Assembly (NCBI RefSeq): GCF_900128505.1
Contig: NZ_LT669940.1
Span: forward strand, 840,883 to 904,882
Reading direction: 5' to 3'
Length of the DNA: 64,000 bases
Origin: Parabacteroides timonensis
GTDB taxonomy: Bacteria; Bacteroidota; Bacteroidia; Bacteroidales; Tannerellaceae
Shown: positions 18,047 to 27,360 of the stretch, piece after piece
Position numbering within the stretch: the stretch's first letter is position 1
Layout of the letters: each line of letters starts with the position of its first letter
Notes under the pieces: generated by a model
The model's database searches: none
What the model saw: the letters and a program-made list of their open reading frames with translations, nothing else
Told to the model about the DNA's origin: nothing
Translations under genes and position numbers: made by a program

Positions 18047-20389
18047 ATGAATTCACTTACATGTAAGTCACTTTGTTTTAGAGGCTGCTTTATTCCTCTT
18101 TTCTTTTTACTTTTTTTCTCTTTCCCTTCAATTCTGTGGGCGCAAGATGTAAAATTCGAACTGAATGAGAAAGGGCAACTGTCCTTTCTTTGTTTTCCTT
18201 CATATGGTATGGATACAGTAGCTTTTAATCAAGGGCAATTTGCTGGTCCATCCCTGTTATTGGATGGAGAAATTCTACCATTAAACAAGACTGACAATGC
18301 CATGTTGTTTGTTGGAAGTCAGAAGGGGGTGAGTTATTCATTAAAATATTCTGTAGAGAATGGCTGTATGCGTGTTTCTGTATCTTGTAAGAATATAAGC
18401 AAAGCAGATATGGAAAATGTTCATTTGGCTATGCATATCGGTATTGATAACTGTATGAGAAGTTATCCGGAATGGAGATCCATTTATTTTCCTACATTGC
18501 TGAAATGTGAAAAAACTCATTTTTGGGGTTATTTTATGAATCCGAATGGAGGAATACTAACTATTGCTTCGCCCGACCCAATCGCATCTTACCATTTGCA
18601 ATATAATAATTCACCTCATAATTTTGCCAGTGGTCACTTGATTTATACATCGACTCTTGATTTACTTCATCCAGGGCCTCTTCCTGAAGAAAATCCGGAA
18701 AATAGTGGTTGTTTGAAAAAAGGGGAAAGCCGTTCATGGTCTATCTATTTGACCGAGGTAAAAGACTTGTCGGATGTCTCATCCGTTGTGTCTCGATATA
18801 CACAAGCACCTTTTATTCAATCACCTCTTTATACGATAAAAAACGGTGATTCATTTAAATTCACTTTTAATACAAAGGGAAAGCCAAAAGTTAAGATTGA
18901 ATCTCCGAATACAAATAAGTACAGTATCGGAGTTCGAGGTTTAGGGAATGGGCAATATGAGGCTGAATATATTCCTAAAGATGGAGAAGGCGTTTATAAA
19001 TTATATGTATCAGATGGAAGTAAAGTTTCACAAGGATGGTTTAGCGTTCGTTATTCTTGGTCTGATTATATAAAAGCGGCTCGTCAAGCTTCTCTGGATT
19101 ATCGTCAAAAAGCATCTTCACATACAGAGAGTTGGTACGGTTTCTTATCGGCTTATCTGGCAAAAGCTTATTTTCCCGATTCAGAGACGGATGCAAAGGT
19201 GGAAGAAATGTTTAACGAAGTTTATCCGTTAATGTATGATAAGGAAACATTTTTACCTACCTCTTGGCATGACCGAATTCAGAATCATTCCATGATGGCA
19301 TCTCTTTTTGTTTTACGTTATAAAGCAAGTAAGGATCCAAGAGATTTGTTTGCGGCATCTGCTTTAGCTGATTTTCTTTTATCCAAACAAACACCTGATG
19401 GGGCTTATAGAAATGGAAAAGTACACTATACTTCGGTGATATATATTGCTAAGTCTATCATGGAAGTAATGGAAATGGAAAAAGAATTGGTTGCAACATC
19501 GGAATATTGGGCTTCAACCTATCAACGGCATTATGCTTCTGTAAAAAAAGCGATGGATGAATTGGTTCTGAATTTGGATAACATTCAAACAGAAGGAGAG
19601 AATACTTTTGAGGATTGTATGATTGCCAGTAGTTATGGTCAATTGGCTATGTTTGCTCTTTTACAACCAGAGGGATCTGCAGATAGAGCTCGTTATCTGA
19701 AAGCTGCCGAGTATTTTGCAAAAGGACATCGTTGTCTTTCTCAATTGTTAATCCCGGATTCACGAGTGAATGGTGCTTCCATACGATTTTGGGAATCTCA
19801 ATATGACGTATTGACTTATCCTAATTTTATCAATTCACCACATGGTTGGTCGGCTTGGCGGATTTATGGATTAAAATATTTATATCAATTGACAGGTGAA
19901 GAACGTTATTTGACAGATATGATGAATGCTTTAGGTAGTTGCGTTCAACTTCTAAATCCGAAGACTGGCGTTTTGAATTGGGCATTTGTTAGTGATCCGT
20001 ACGTGGAGGTTAAATATTTTACGGAAGACAGTACGCAGAAGGGGAAAGGAATACATATCGATAAAGTGATAGGTAGACAATACATACCGATGATTAGCAA
20101 TTGGTACAGAGCGCCTAAGGATACATGGGTGAGTGGTTACTGGAGTTATGATGGTGGGTGTTGTGATAATGATGTTCATGAGATATTTAAGTGTATGGGA
20201 GAGGTGGCACTCACCTCTGCTTATTTTCATCTAAGAGATGACGGGACTTTTATAACATGGAATTGTTCTGTTCAAAAAGAAGGAGATGTTTGGATGGTCA
20301 GTCCTAATGAAAATACTGTTGAAACTCTTTATACGAATGTTCGACAGACTATTAACTCGGATTTAGATGTAATACGGGTTTCAAAATAG
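18047..20389 (+). CDS. Secreted protein with predicted alpha/alpha-toroid domain, putative glycan-active enzyme
   Basis: Secreted protein of 780 aa from the ATG at 18047; a TTG 11 codons earlier is in frame but the signal peptide (CFIPLFFLLFFSFPSILWAQ) fits the ATG better. The first 250 residues look like a beta-sandwich. From about residue 350 onward, helical repeats with many aromatics appear (FLSAYLAKAYFPDSETDAK, SALADFLLSKQTPDGAYRNG, KAAEYFAKGHRCLSQ, WSAWRIYGLKYLYQLTGEE), which suggests a six-hairpin glycosidase or lyase toroid. I do not recognise a named family and see no certain catalytic residues. It lies between araC-2 and susC and shares the AraC-2 type promoter, so it probably acts on the glycan imported by that SusCD pair. 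Confidence 0.6.
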   Translation: MNSLTCKSLCFRGCFIPLFFLLFFSFPSILWAQDVKFELNEKGQLSFLCFPSYGMDTVAFNQGQFAGPSLLLDGEILPLNKTDNAMLFVGSQKGVSYSLKYSVENGCMRVSVSCKNISKADMENVHLAMHIGIDNCMRSYPEWRSIYFPTLLKCEKTHFWGYFMNPNGGILTIASPDPIASYHLQYNNSPHNFASGHLIYTSTLDLLHPGPLPEENPENSGCLKKGESRSWSIYLTEVKDLSDVSSVVSRYTQAPFIQSPLYTIKNGDSFKFTFNTKGKPKVKIESPNTNKYSIGVRGLGNGQYEAEYIPKDGEGVYKLYVSDGSKVSQGWFSVRYSWSDYIKAARQASLDYRQKASSHTESWYGFLSAYLAKAYFPDSETDAKVEEMFNEVYPLMYDKETFLPTSWHDRIQNHSMMASLFVLRYKASKDPRDLFAASALADFLLSKQTPDGAYRNGKVHYTSVIYIAKSIMEVMEMEKELVATSEYWASTYQRHYASVKKAMDELVLNLDNIQTEGENTFEDCMIASSYGQLAMFALLQPEGSADRARYLKAAEYFAKGHRCLSQLLIPDSRVNGASIRFWESQYDVLTYPNFINSPHGWSAWRIYGLKYLYQLTGEERYLTDMMNALGSCVQLLNPKTGVLNWAFVSDPYVEVKYFTEDSTQKGKGIHIDKVIGRQYIPMISNWYRAPKDTWVSGYWSYDGGCCDNDVHEIFKCMGEVALTSAYFHLRDDGTFITWNCSVQKEGDVWMVSPNENTVETLYTNVRQTINSDLDVIRVSK

Positions 20390-20439
20390 TGCTATAATGT
20401 TAATTTGAACTAGTAAGTTATTAAGATGCTTTACTTTTG
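20382..20439 (+). promoter_or_regulatory. AraC-2 operator copy C plus -7 element
   Basis: CAAAATAGTGCTATAAT at 20382-20398, overlapping the stop codon of the upstream gene; the -7 element TACTTTTG at 20432-20439 is again 41 bases from the first base of GCTATAAT. It drives susC-susD with a leader of about 60 nt. Confidence 0.8.
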
Positions 20440-20505
20440 AAACGTTGATTTTAATTTATAACAAATGGTGTTAATCTATTTTTTTAATTCTTTAAATTAA
20501 ATACT

Positions 20506-23500
20506 ATGGGTATTCAAAGAAAACCAATCAAACAGCTTTGTACGAAAAATGTCGGTTTCTTGCTCATGTTAGGAGCATTGAGCTTAGGAAATGTAGGGGA
20601 TACGTGGGCAGTCGATCCTTCTGCCATTGTATCCGTTTCTCAGCAATCTGAGAAAAAAATCTCCGGAAAAGTGGTGGATGCCAATAATGAACCAGTGATA
20701 GGGGCAAATGTAGTTGTAAAAGGTACTACCAACGGTATAATAACCGATGTGGATGGTAATTTTACATTGACCGTCCCAAGTAATGCTATACTTCAAATTT
20801 CGTATATCGGTTATGTCGTCCAAGAAGTAAAAGTTGCTAGTCAAACAAACTTTACGATTCAATTAGTGGAAGACTCCCAAGCTTTGGAAGAGGTTGTTGT
20901 CGTAGGTTATGGTACGATGAAGAAAAAGGATTTGACAGGGGCGGTTGCATCTGTCAAGTTGGATGATACTCCTGTGACTACAATTTCTACAGTGAGCCAT
21001 GCTTTGGCAGGAAAAGCAGCCGGTCTGCAAATAAGGACAACCAGTGCGCAACCTGGAGGTGCTGCTACTTTTCGTATTCGTGGTGCTGCATCTTCCGATA
21101 AGGTAGGAAATGATCCGCTTATTATTGTGGATGGTTTCCCTGTATCTGATGTTGGGTCATTGAGTGCTGGAAAATATAGTGATGGTTCGAAAGATAATAT
21201 ATTGGCTTCAATTAACCCCAATGATATTGAATCAATAGAAGTTCTGAAAGATGCTAGTTCTACAGCTATTTATGGAGCAAGGGCAGGAAATGGCGTAATT
21301 ATAGTAACTACTAAAAAAGGGAAAAAAGGTGAACCACAAGTTCGGTATTCAGGTAGTGCTTCGGTTCAGCAAATAACTAATAGCTATGAAATGTTGTCTG
21401 CTACTGATTTTATGACCCAATCTAATCGCTATTTAAAAGAGGATTGGATGAGAACAAATAAGGTTGGTATTTATGGTGGGAAAAGTGAGGCAGAAGTTTC
21501 GGCGTTTGTTCCTCGTTATTCGAATGAACAAATAGCAAACCCTCCTTATCAGACTGGTTGGTTTGACGAAATAACCCGTTTGGGATTTCAGACTCAGCAT
21601 AATGTGTCTATAACAGGAGGTACAGATAAGACGAAGTATATGGTGTCAGGTAATTATTTTCAACAAAATGGTATATTGAAAAATAATCAGATGCAAAGAT
21701 ATACAGGTCGTGTCAATTTGGAGCAGAAACTTAGTAAATATGTGAATGTGGGCATCAATATGACGTTGTCACGCAATAAATATGACAATGTGGCTTTAGG
21801 CAATGGTCAAAGTGAAAATGCTAGTATAATGGTTGCTGCAGCTCAATTTAATCCGATTATGCCGATTAGGGATGAAGAAGGAAACTATACATATAATCCA
21901 CAAGCAGCATTTCTCCCTAATCCCGTTTCTTTATTGGAAATTACAGATAAAACAAATAAAGAGCGAGTGCTTGCTACTGCTTTTGTTGAAATACGTCCAA
22001 TAAAAGATTTGGTATTGAAAGGAAACTTTGGTATTGACAGGAATTATCAGAAGAGAACAGCATATTTGCCGACTACGACATTATATGGTCAAAAAGAAGG
22101 GGGAAAGGCCGATATAGCACAGGCTGATAAGAATGATTATCTCATGGAGTTGACGGCTAATTATAGTAAACAACTAGAAGAACATAATTTTAATGTATTA
22201 GGGGGATATTCTTTTCAGTCTTTTCATTATGAATCACTGGGGGCTAGCAACAATCAGTTTCTTACAGATGGCTTTTTATATAATAATTTAGGAGCTGGAG
22301 GAGCTCCGAAGCCGGGTGTATCATCTTCTGCAAGTAAGAGTGAAATGGCATCTTTTTTTGGTAGAGCCAATTATTCATTTAAAGATCGTTATATGTTAAC
22401 GGCGACTCTACGTGCAGACGGTGCATCTAATTTTGCTAAAAATAATAGATGGGGATATTTTCCGTCTGTTGCTTTAGGATGGAGATTTACAGAAGAAAGT
22501 TTTATGCAATCTTTTACAGATGTATTATCTAATGGTAAATTAAGGTTGAGTTACGGTTCGACAGGAAATTCAAATATAGGAAATCGTGCTATTAGTTATT
22601 ATCAAGTTGGTAATAATAATGAATTTGGAGATTCTGAACATAAAGGGGTTTACTTATCTCAAATGGGTAACCAAGATTTGAAATGGGAAACAACTTGGGA
22701 ATGGAATGTTGGTTTGGATTTGGGATTTTTTAATAATCGTCTAAATCTAACAGCAGAATATTTCAGCAAGGTTGTCTCAGATTTGCTAAGTGAAAGATCT
22801 CTATTGTCTTATCATGAAGTAGGTAAAATTGCAGCAAATGTAGGTAAAACACAAAGTAAAGGGTTTGAATTGACTATAAATTCAAAAAATGTCCAAACAC
22901 GTGATTTTAATTGGAATACAGATTTCACACTCTCTCTTTATAGAGATAAATGGAAAGAGAGAGATGAAACATGGAAACCTGCGGCTTATGATATTTATAA
23001 TGCTCCATTAAGAGGAGGATATGGATATTTGTCTGATGGATTGGTTCTGGTTGATGAAAAGATTGAGCATATGCCAGGGGCACTTCCCGGGCAGGTGAAA
23101 ATAAAAGATATAGATGGATTTCTTTATAACAGTGATGGTTCTATTCAAGTTGATGAAAATGGACGATCTCTTAAATCAGGAAAGCCTGATGGAAAATTAG
23201 ATGATGCGGACAAAGTGTTTTATGGAAGCTATGACCCCGGTTTTGCTCTTGGGTTGAATAATACATTACAATGGAAAAATTTTGATTTGAATATCTATTT
23301 TTATGGCTCATTTAATGCTTTATATAGCGGCTCATATAAAGAGAATCTTTTATTAGGATCTCAGGGAGTTAAAAATATGGGTAATGGCTATAATATGCCA
23401 ACATCTGTTAAAGATATTTGGTCACATGACAATCAGAATGGTATTCATCCTAGTTATTTCCAGGCTAATAGTACTTGGGGAATTGGTGACTATTATAATC

Positions 23501-23709
23501 AAAAAGTTTGGTATGTCAGATGTCGGAATATTACATTGGGATATAATATCCCTTCTAATAAAATATTATCTAATTTAAGAGTGTATCTTGATGTTAATAA
23601 TCCGTTTGTGTTGACAAACTATAATGGAATAGATCCGGAAACTGATACGAATTTCTATGCATATCCTAATGTGACAAGTTATAGTTTAGGAGTTGATATA
23701 ACATTTTAA
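20506..23709 (+). CDS. SusC-like TonB-dependent transporter
   Basis: Complete outer-membrane glycan transporter of 1067 aa. After the export signal comes a carboxypeptidase-like beta domain at about residues 50-125 (ISGKVVDANNEPVIGANVVV, TDVDGNFTL). The TonB-box region (EVVVVGYGT) and the plug (IRGAASS, NPNDIESIEVLKDASSTAIY, GVIIVTTKKGKKG) follow, then the 22-strand barrel ending in Phe. The length and order are standard for SusC. The partner SusD gene begins 13 bases after the stop. The gene is AT-rich compared with the genes at 25452-33221, which fits acquisition of this block from elsewhere. Expression is probably set by AraC-2. Confidence 0.96.
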   Translation: MGIQRKPIKQLCTKNVGFLLMLGALSLGNVGDTWAVDPSAIVSVSQQSEKKISGKVVDANNEPVIGANVVVKGTTNGIITDVDGNFTLTVPSNAILQISYIGYVVQEVKVASQTNFTIQLVEDSQALEEVVVVGYGTMKKKDLTGAVASVKLDDTPVTTISTVSHALAGKAAGLQIRTTSAQPGGAATFRIRGAASSDKVGNDPLIIVDGFPVSDVGSLSAGKYSDGSKDNILASINPNDIESIEVLKDASSTAIYGARAGNGVIIVTTKKGKKGEPQVRYSGSASVQQITNSYEMLSATDFMTQSNRYLKEDWMRTNKVGIYGGKSEAEVSAFVPRYSNEQIANPPYQTGWFDEITRLGFQTQHNVSITGGTDKTKYMVSGNYFQQNGILKNNQMQRYTGRVNLEQKLSKYVNVGINMTLSRNKYDNVALGNGQSENASIMVAAAQFNPIMPIRDEEGNYTYNPQAAFLPNPVSLLEITDKTNKERVLATAFVEIRPIKDLVLKGNFGIDRNYQKRTAYLPTTTLYGQKEGGKADIAQADKNDYLMELTANYSKQLEEHNFNVLGGYSFQSFHYESLGASNNQFLTDGFLYNNLGAGGAPKPGVSSSASKSEMASFFGRANYSFKDRYMLTATLRADGASNFAKNNRWGYFPSVALGWRFTEESFMQSFTDVLSNGKLRLSYGSTGNSNIGNRAISYYQVGNNNEFGDSEHKGVYLSQMGNQDLKWETTWEWNVGLDLGFFNNRLNLTAEYFSKVVSDLLSERSLLSYHEVGKIAANVGKTQSKGFELTINSKNVQTRDFNWNTDFTLSLYRDKWKERDETWKPAAYDIYNAPLRGGYGYLSDGLVLVDEKIEHMPGALPGQVKIKDIDGFLYNSDGSIQVDENGRSLKSGKPDGKLDDADKVFYGSYDPGFALGLNNTLQWKNFDLNIYFYGSFNALYSGSYKENLLLGSQGVKNMGNGYNMPTSVKDIWSHDNQNGIHPSYFQANSTWGIGDYYNQKVWYVRCRNITLGYNIPSNKILSNLRVYLDVNNPFVLTNYNGIDPETDTNFYAYPNVTSYSLGVDITF

Positions 23710-23722
23710 ATTTTAATGCGTA

Positions 23723-25192
23723 ATGAAAAATATAATATATTATGCAATGTCACTTTTGACATTGTTTTCCTGTACAAACTTAGAGTCGGAAGTGTATGAT
23801 GTTATAAATCCAGAAATATTTCCGCTTAATGAAAAAGATGCAGAGGCATTGGTTACATCTGCGGCATATTCTCCGTTTAGTCCTAATCGTATGTTTGTTG
23901 TTTCTGCTAATGGCATTCAATTAATAGGTGATATGACTACAGATATAGGAGAATGTCAATGGGCTGATGCTGTATGGCCAGATGTCCTTTATCAAAATTT
24001 CACATCTGATAGCTGGGGAGTAACGCAATTCTATGGCTATATTAGTGATATTAGTAAAATGACGTTGACTATAAATCGAATTTCAAAAGTATCTATGTCG
24101 GAAAGTTCTAAAAAACGTCTGATTGCAGAACTTCGTTGTGGTCGAGGTTGGTTGGCTTACCTTTTATATGATTGGTTTGGTCCTATTCCTATTGCAACTT
24201 TGGAAGAATTGGAAAATCCTTTACAAGAAAAAATTCTTGAACGCCCAACAAAAGAATGGATGGTACAATACATAGAGACTGAACTAACAGAAGCTATTAA
24301 AGATTTGCCTGCTAATTATGGCGCTTCAGACGGAAATTATGGTCGTTTTACGGCAGGTCTTGCTTATACTGTGTTAATGAAACTTTATATGCATGAAAGG
24401 AATTGGGAAAAAGCGGAAATGTGTGGACGGGAACTTATGAAATCTGAATATGGATATTCATTGGTTCCTGAATATAAAGATATTTTTACTTTGGAAAATG
24501 AGAAAAATACTGAAATAATATGGGCATGTCAATGTAGTAGAAGTGTAAATAAACAGAGCTGGTTAGCCCATGTTTTACCTTCTGTTTATCCTACAAAAAA
24601 TCCAAATATTCAGAAGTGGCAAGGGTATCGGGTTCCATGGTCATTTTATAATACCTTTGAAGAAGGTGATAAAAGATTAGAGTCATTAGTTGGTGATTTT
24701 ATAGGAACAGATGGTGTTCGTTACAACCAGGAAAATCCATCAACAGTTTTAGCTAAAGGTGCATTACCTGTTAAATATGGAGAAGATCCGTTGGCTACAG
24801 GAGCAGAAAGCCAAGTAGATTGGGTTGTATACCGTTATGCAGATGTGTTGACGGCATTATCAGAAGTATTAGTACGGAAGAATAATGCGATAACGCAAGA
24901 AGCTATTGATTTATTGAATACGATAAGAAATAGAGCAGGAATTAAGCCCTATGCAATGGCAAGTTTTACTGGTGTACAAGACTTCTTAGATAAAGTACTT
25001 TTGAATAGAGGACAAGAATTTTGGTTTGAAGGTTTACGGCGGACAGATCTTATACGACATGGTAAGTATATCGAGTATGCAAGAAAATATAAGGGCTCGG
25101 AAACAACAAAGGATGCCTTTGTTTTGATGCCTTTGCCACAATCAGCAATAAATGAGGGTAAAGGGATAGTTGTCCAAAACCCAGGTTATTAA
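23723..25192 (+). CDS. SusD/RagB-family glycan-binding lipoprotein
   Basis: Lipoprotein of 489 aa with lipobox LFSC and lipidated Cys at residue 17. The SusD helices are visible (AELRCGRGWLAYLLYDWFGP, VVYRYADVLTALSEVLVRKN, ALDLLNTIRNRAGIK-like text) and the family end motif is present as LNRGQEFWFEGLRRTDLIRH. It binds the glycan at the surface with the SusC at 20506. A good terminator follows at 25217, ending the operon. Confidence 0.96.
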   Translation: MKNIIYYAMSLLTLFSCTNLESEVYDVINPEIFPLNEKDAEALVTSAAYSPFSPNRMFVVSANGIQLIGDMTTDIGECQWADAVWPDVLYQNFTSDSWGVTQFYGYISDISKMTLTINRISKVSMSESSKKRLIAELRCGRGWLAYLLYDWFGPIPIATLEELENPLQEKILERPTKEWMVQYIETELTEAIKDLPANYGASDGNYGRFTAGLAYTVLMKLYMHERNWEKAEMCGRELMKSEYGYSLVPEYKDIFTLENEKNTEIIWACQCSRSVNKQSWLAHVLPSVYPTKNPNIQKWQGYRVPWSFYNTFEEGDKRLESLVGDFIGTDGVRYNQENPSTVLAKGALPVKYGEDPLATGAESQVDWVVYRYADVLTALSEVLVRKNNAITQEAIDLLNTIRNRAGIKPYAMASFTGVQDFLDKVLLNRGQEFWFEGLRRTDLIRHGKYIEYARKYKGSETTKDAFVLMPLPQSAINEGKGIVVQNPGY

Positions 25193-25216
25193 CAATGTTT
25201 GATTATTAGAAATAAT

Positions 25217-25250
25217 AAAAAAAGGTTGTTCATGTAACAACCTTTTTTCT
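25217..25250 (+). terminator. Rho-independent terminator after susCD
   Basis: Arms AAAAAAGGTTGTT and AACAACCTTTTTT around a CATGT loop; a strong stem flanked by A and T tracts, usable in both directions. Confidence 0.85.
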
Positions 25251-25343
25251 GAAAGAGAATAAATGATGATGTGAAAGTAATTTTAGATGATATGGGAAGG
25301 TTTCATTGTTTATGAAAATGATTTCTAAGATTTTATCCATAAG

Positions 25344-25409
25344 CAATAATAATCCACAAAATAGGCAGTTTTTTGCTATTTTATATCGGAAAAGGACCCT
25401 CTATATTTG
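25344..25409 (+). promoter_or_regulatory. AraC-1 operator copy 3 plus -7 element
   Basis: CAATAATAATCCAC followed by AAAATAGGCAGTTTTTTGC and TATTTTA; the -7 element TATATTTG (25402-25409) starts 58 bases after the first base. It drives the five-gene beta-helix/corrinoid operon with a leader of about 35-40 nt, and lies 14 kb from araC-1. Confidence 0.82.
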
Positions 25410-25451
25410 CATTGTTCTTATAATTGATGTTACAATAACAATCGAAATACC

Positions 25452-27341
25452 ATGAAGAGAAAGCAGTTACTTTTTACACTATTCCTGATATGCTGTGCAG
25501 CAGTGCAGGCGAAAGAATATCATGTCTCCGTCAAAGGGAATGATGCGAATGAAGGAACCGAAAAAGCTCCTTTCCGGACAGTAGGGAAAGCAGCAGAATA
25601 TGCCTTTCCGGGAGATATAATTACCGTGCATGCCGGTATGTATCGCGAATGGATCAATCCTCCGCGAGGTGGCGAAAGCGACGAGAAGCGGATCGTCTAT
25701 CGTGCGGTTCCGGGAGAAAAGGTCGAGATAAAAGGCTCAGAAAGAATCTCCAACTGGACGAAAGAGAAAGACGGTGTTTGGAAAGTAACGATACCGAATA
25801 CGTTCTTCGGAGATTATAATCCCTATACGGACCTGATCTATGGCGATTGGTTTGACGGCATAGGACGCGAACACCATACCGGTGAAGTGTTCCTGAACAA
25901 CAAATCGCTTTATGAAAAGGAAAGACTGGACAAGGTGTTGCGTCCGGTCCCGAATGAAAAGAGCAAAGACAAGGAAGGCTCCACCTACACCTGGTATTGC
26001 GAGAATGATGGCGTAAATACGATCATCTGGGCGAATTTCCATAAATACGACCCGAATAAGGAATTGGTGGAAATAAGTACCCGTAATACCTGCTTTTATC
26101 CGGAGAAACCGGGTATCGACTACCTGACTATCCAGGGCTTTCATTTCAGTCAGGCTGCTACTCAATGGGGTGCTCCTACGGCAGAGCAGATCGGCATGAT
26201 AGCTACCCACTGGAATAAAGGCTGGATCATCGAGAACAATGTGATCAGCAACTCCAAATGTTCGGGCATAACATTGGGTAAAGAACGTCAGACCGGGCAT
26301 AATGTCTGGCTGAATGATACGAGCCTGGACGGTTCCCTGCATTACATCGAAGTAACTTTCAATACGATCCGGAATGGTTGGAATAAAGAAAACATCGGTT
26401 CGCATATTGTTCGTAACAATGAGATATCCCATTGTGAACAAACCGGTATCTGCGGAAGTATGGGAGCTGCTTTCTGTCTGATCGAAAACAATCATATCCA
26501 CGATATCTGGGTGAAACGCCAGTTTACCGGTGCCGAGATCGGAGGAATAAAGTTTCATGCTGCGGTAGATACCCGTATTATCCATAATCGTATTCATAAC
26601 GCAGGCCGTTCCCTTTGGCTGGATTGGATGACACAGGGAACGCGGGTTTCCGAAAACCTGTTCTATGATAATGATTTGGAAGATATCTTCCTGGAAGTAA
26701 ACCACGGCCCGTTCCTGGTCGACAATAATATCTTCGCTTCACGCCGGAGCATCCTGGAACAATCCCAGGGAGGTGCTTACGTGCACAACTTGATCGCCGG
26801 AGATATCTACCGCTACGTAGAACATGGACGGTACACACCTTACTTCTTACCTCATTCGACAGAGGTTGCCGGCCTGTCCATTATCCCCGGTGGGGACGAC
26901 CGTTATATCAATAACCTCTTTGCTACGACGAATCCGGTGACAGAAGGAGAGAATAAGCGGAAATACGGTTTGGCAGACTATAACAAAACGGTTTATCCGA
27001 TGATGGTTGAAGGTAATGTTTATTACAACAAAGCCTTACCTTTCGAAGGTGAAAAGAATAGCGTTGTGCTTCCTGACTTCAACCCGAATGTGAAGATCGA
27101 AGAAACGGCTGACGGCGTTTATCTGTCTTTATCCGTAAAAGGTTTGAGCGATTTGCAGACCAGCCGTGTCAATACGGAGAGACTGGGAAAAGCCAAACTC
27201 CCCAGACAAGCCTATGATCAACCTGACGGCAGCCCGATTGAAATAGCGACCGACTATCTAGGGAATGCACGTGGAAACCAGCCCAAACCGGGACCTCTGG
27301 AATCCATCAAAGACGGTGAGATCAGAATAAAAGTATGGTAA
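25452..27341 (+). CDS. Secreted right-handed parallel beta-helix protein, putative polysaccharide lyase or hydrolase
   Basis: Secreted protein of 629 aa with signal peptide ending CCAAVQA. The N-terminal part has the DUF1565-type opening (YHVSVKGNDANEGTEKAPFR, PGDIITVHAGMYREW) followed by beta-helix coils with Asn-rich ladders (WIIENNVISNSKCSGITLG, SHIVRNNEISHCEQTGICG, CLIENNHIHDIW, RIIHNRIHNAG). Proteins of this fold cleave acidic or branched glycans, but the exact activity is not readable. It is the first gene of an operon that continues, with short gaps, into four corrinoid methyl-transfer genes, and it has an AraC-1 type operator. That coupling suggests that it acts on a methylated glycan. 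Confidence 0.85.
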   Translation: MKRKQLLFTLFLICCAAVQAKEYHVSVKGNDANEGTEKAPFRTVGKAAEYAFPGDIITVHAGMYREWINPPRGGESDEKRIVYRAVPGEKVEIKGSERISNWTKEKDGVWKVTIPNTFFGDYNPYTDLIYGDWFDGIGREHHTGEVFLNNKSLYEKERLDKVLRPVPNEKSKDKEGSTYTWYCENDGVNTIIWANFHKYDPNKELVEISTRNTCFYPEKPGIDYLTIQGFHFSQAATQWGAPTAEQIGMIATHWNKGWIIENNVISNSKCSGITLGKERQTGHNVWLNDTSLDGSLHYIEVTFNTIRNGWNKENIGSHIVRNNEISHCEQTGICGSMGAAFCLIENNHIHDIWVKRQFTGAEIGGIKFHAAVDTRIIHNRIHNAGRSLWLDWMTQGTRVSENLFYDNDLEDIFLEVNHGPFLVDNNIFASRRSILEQSQGGAYVHNLIAGDIYRYVEHGRYTPYFLPHSTEVAGLSIIPGGDDRYINNLFATTNPVTEGENKRKYGLADYNKTVYPMMVEGNVYYNKALPFEGEKNSVVLPDFNPNVKIEETADGVYLSLSVKGLSDLQTSRVNTERLGKAKLPRQAYDQPDGSPIEIATDYLGNARGNQPKPGPLESIKDGEIRIKVW

Positions 27342-27360
27342 TCTAAAATTATTATTGAAC

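Noticed and set aside
25737..26705. 322-codon open frame on the minus strand
   Set aside because: Shadow of the beta-helix gene; no recognisable protein features.
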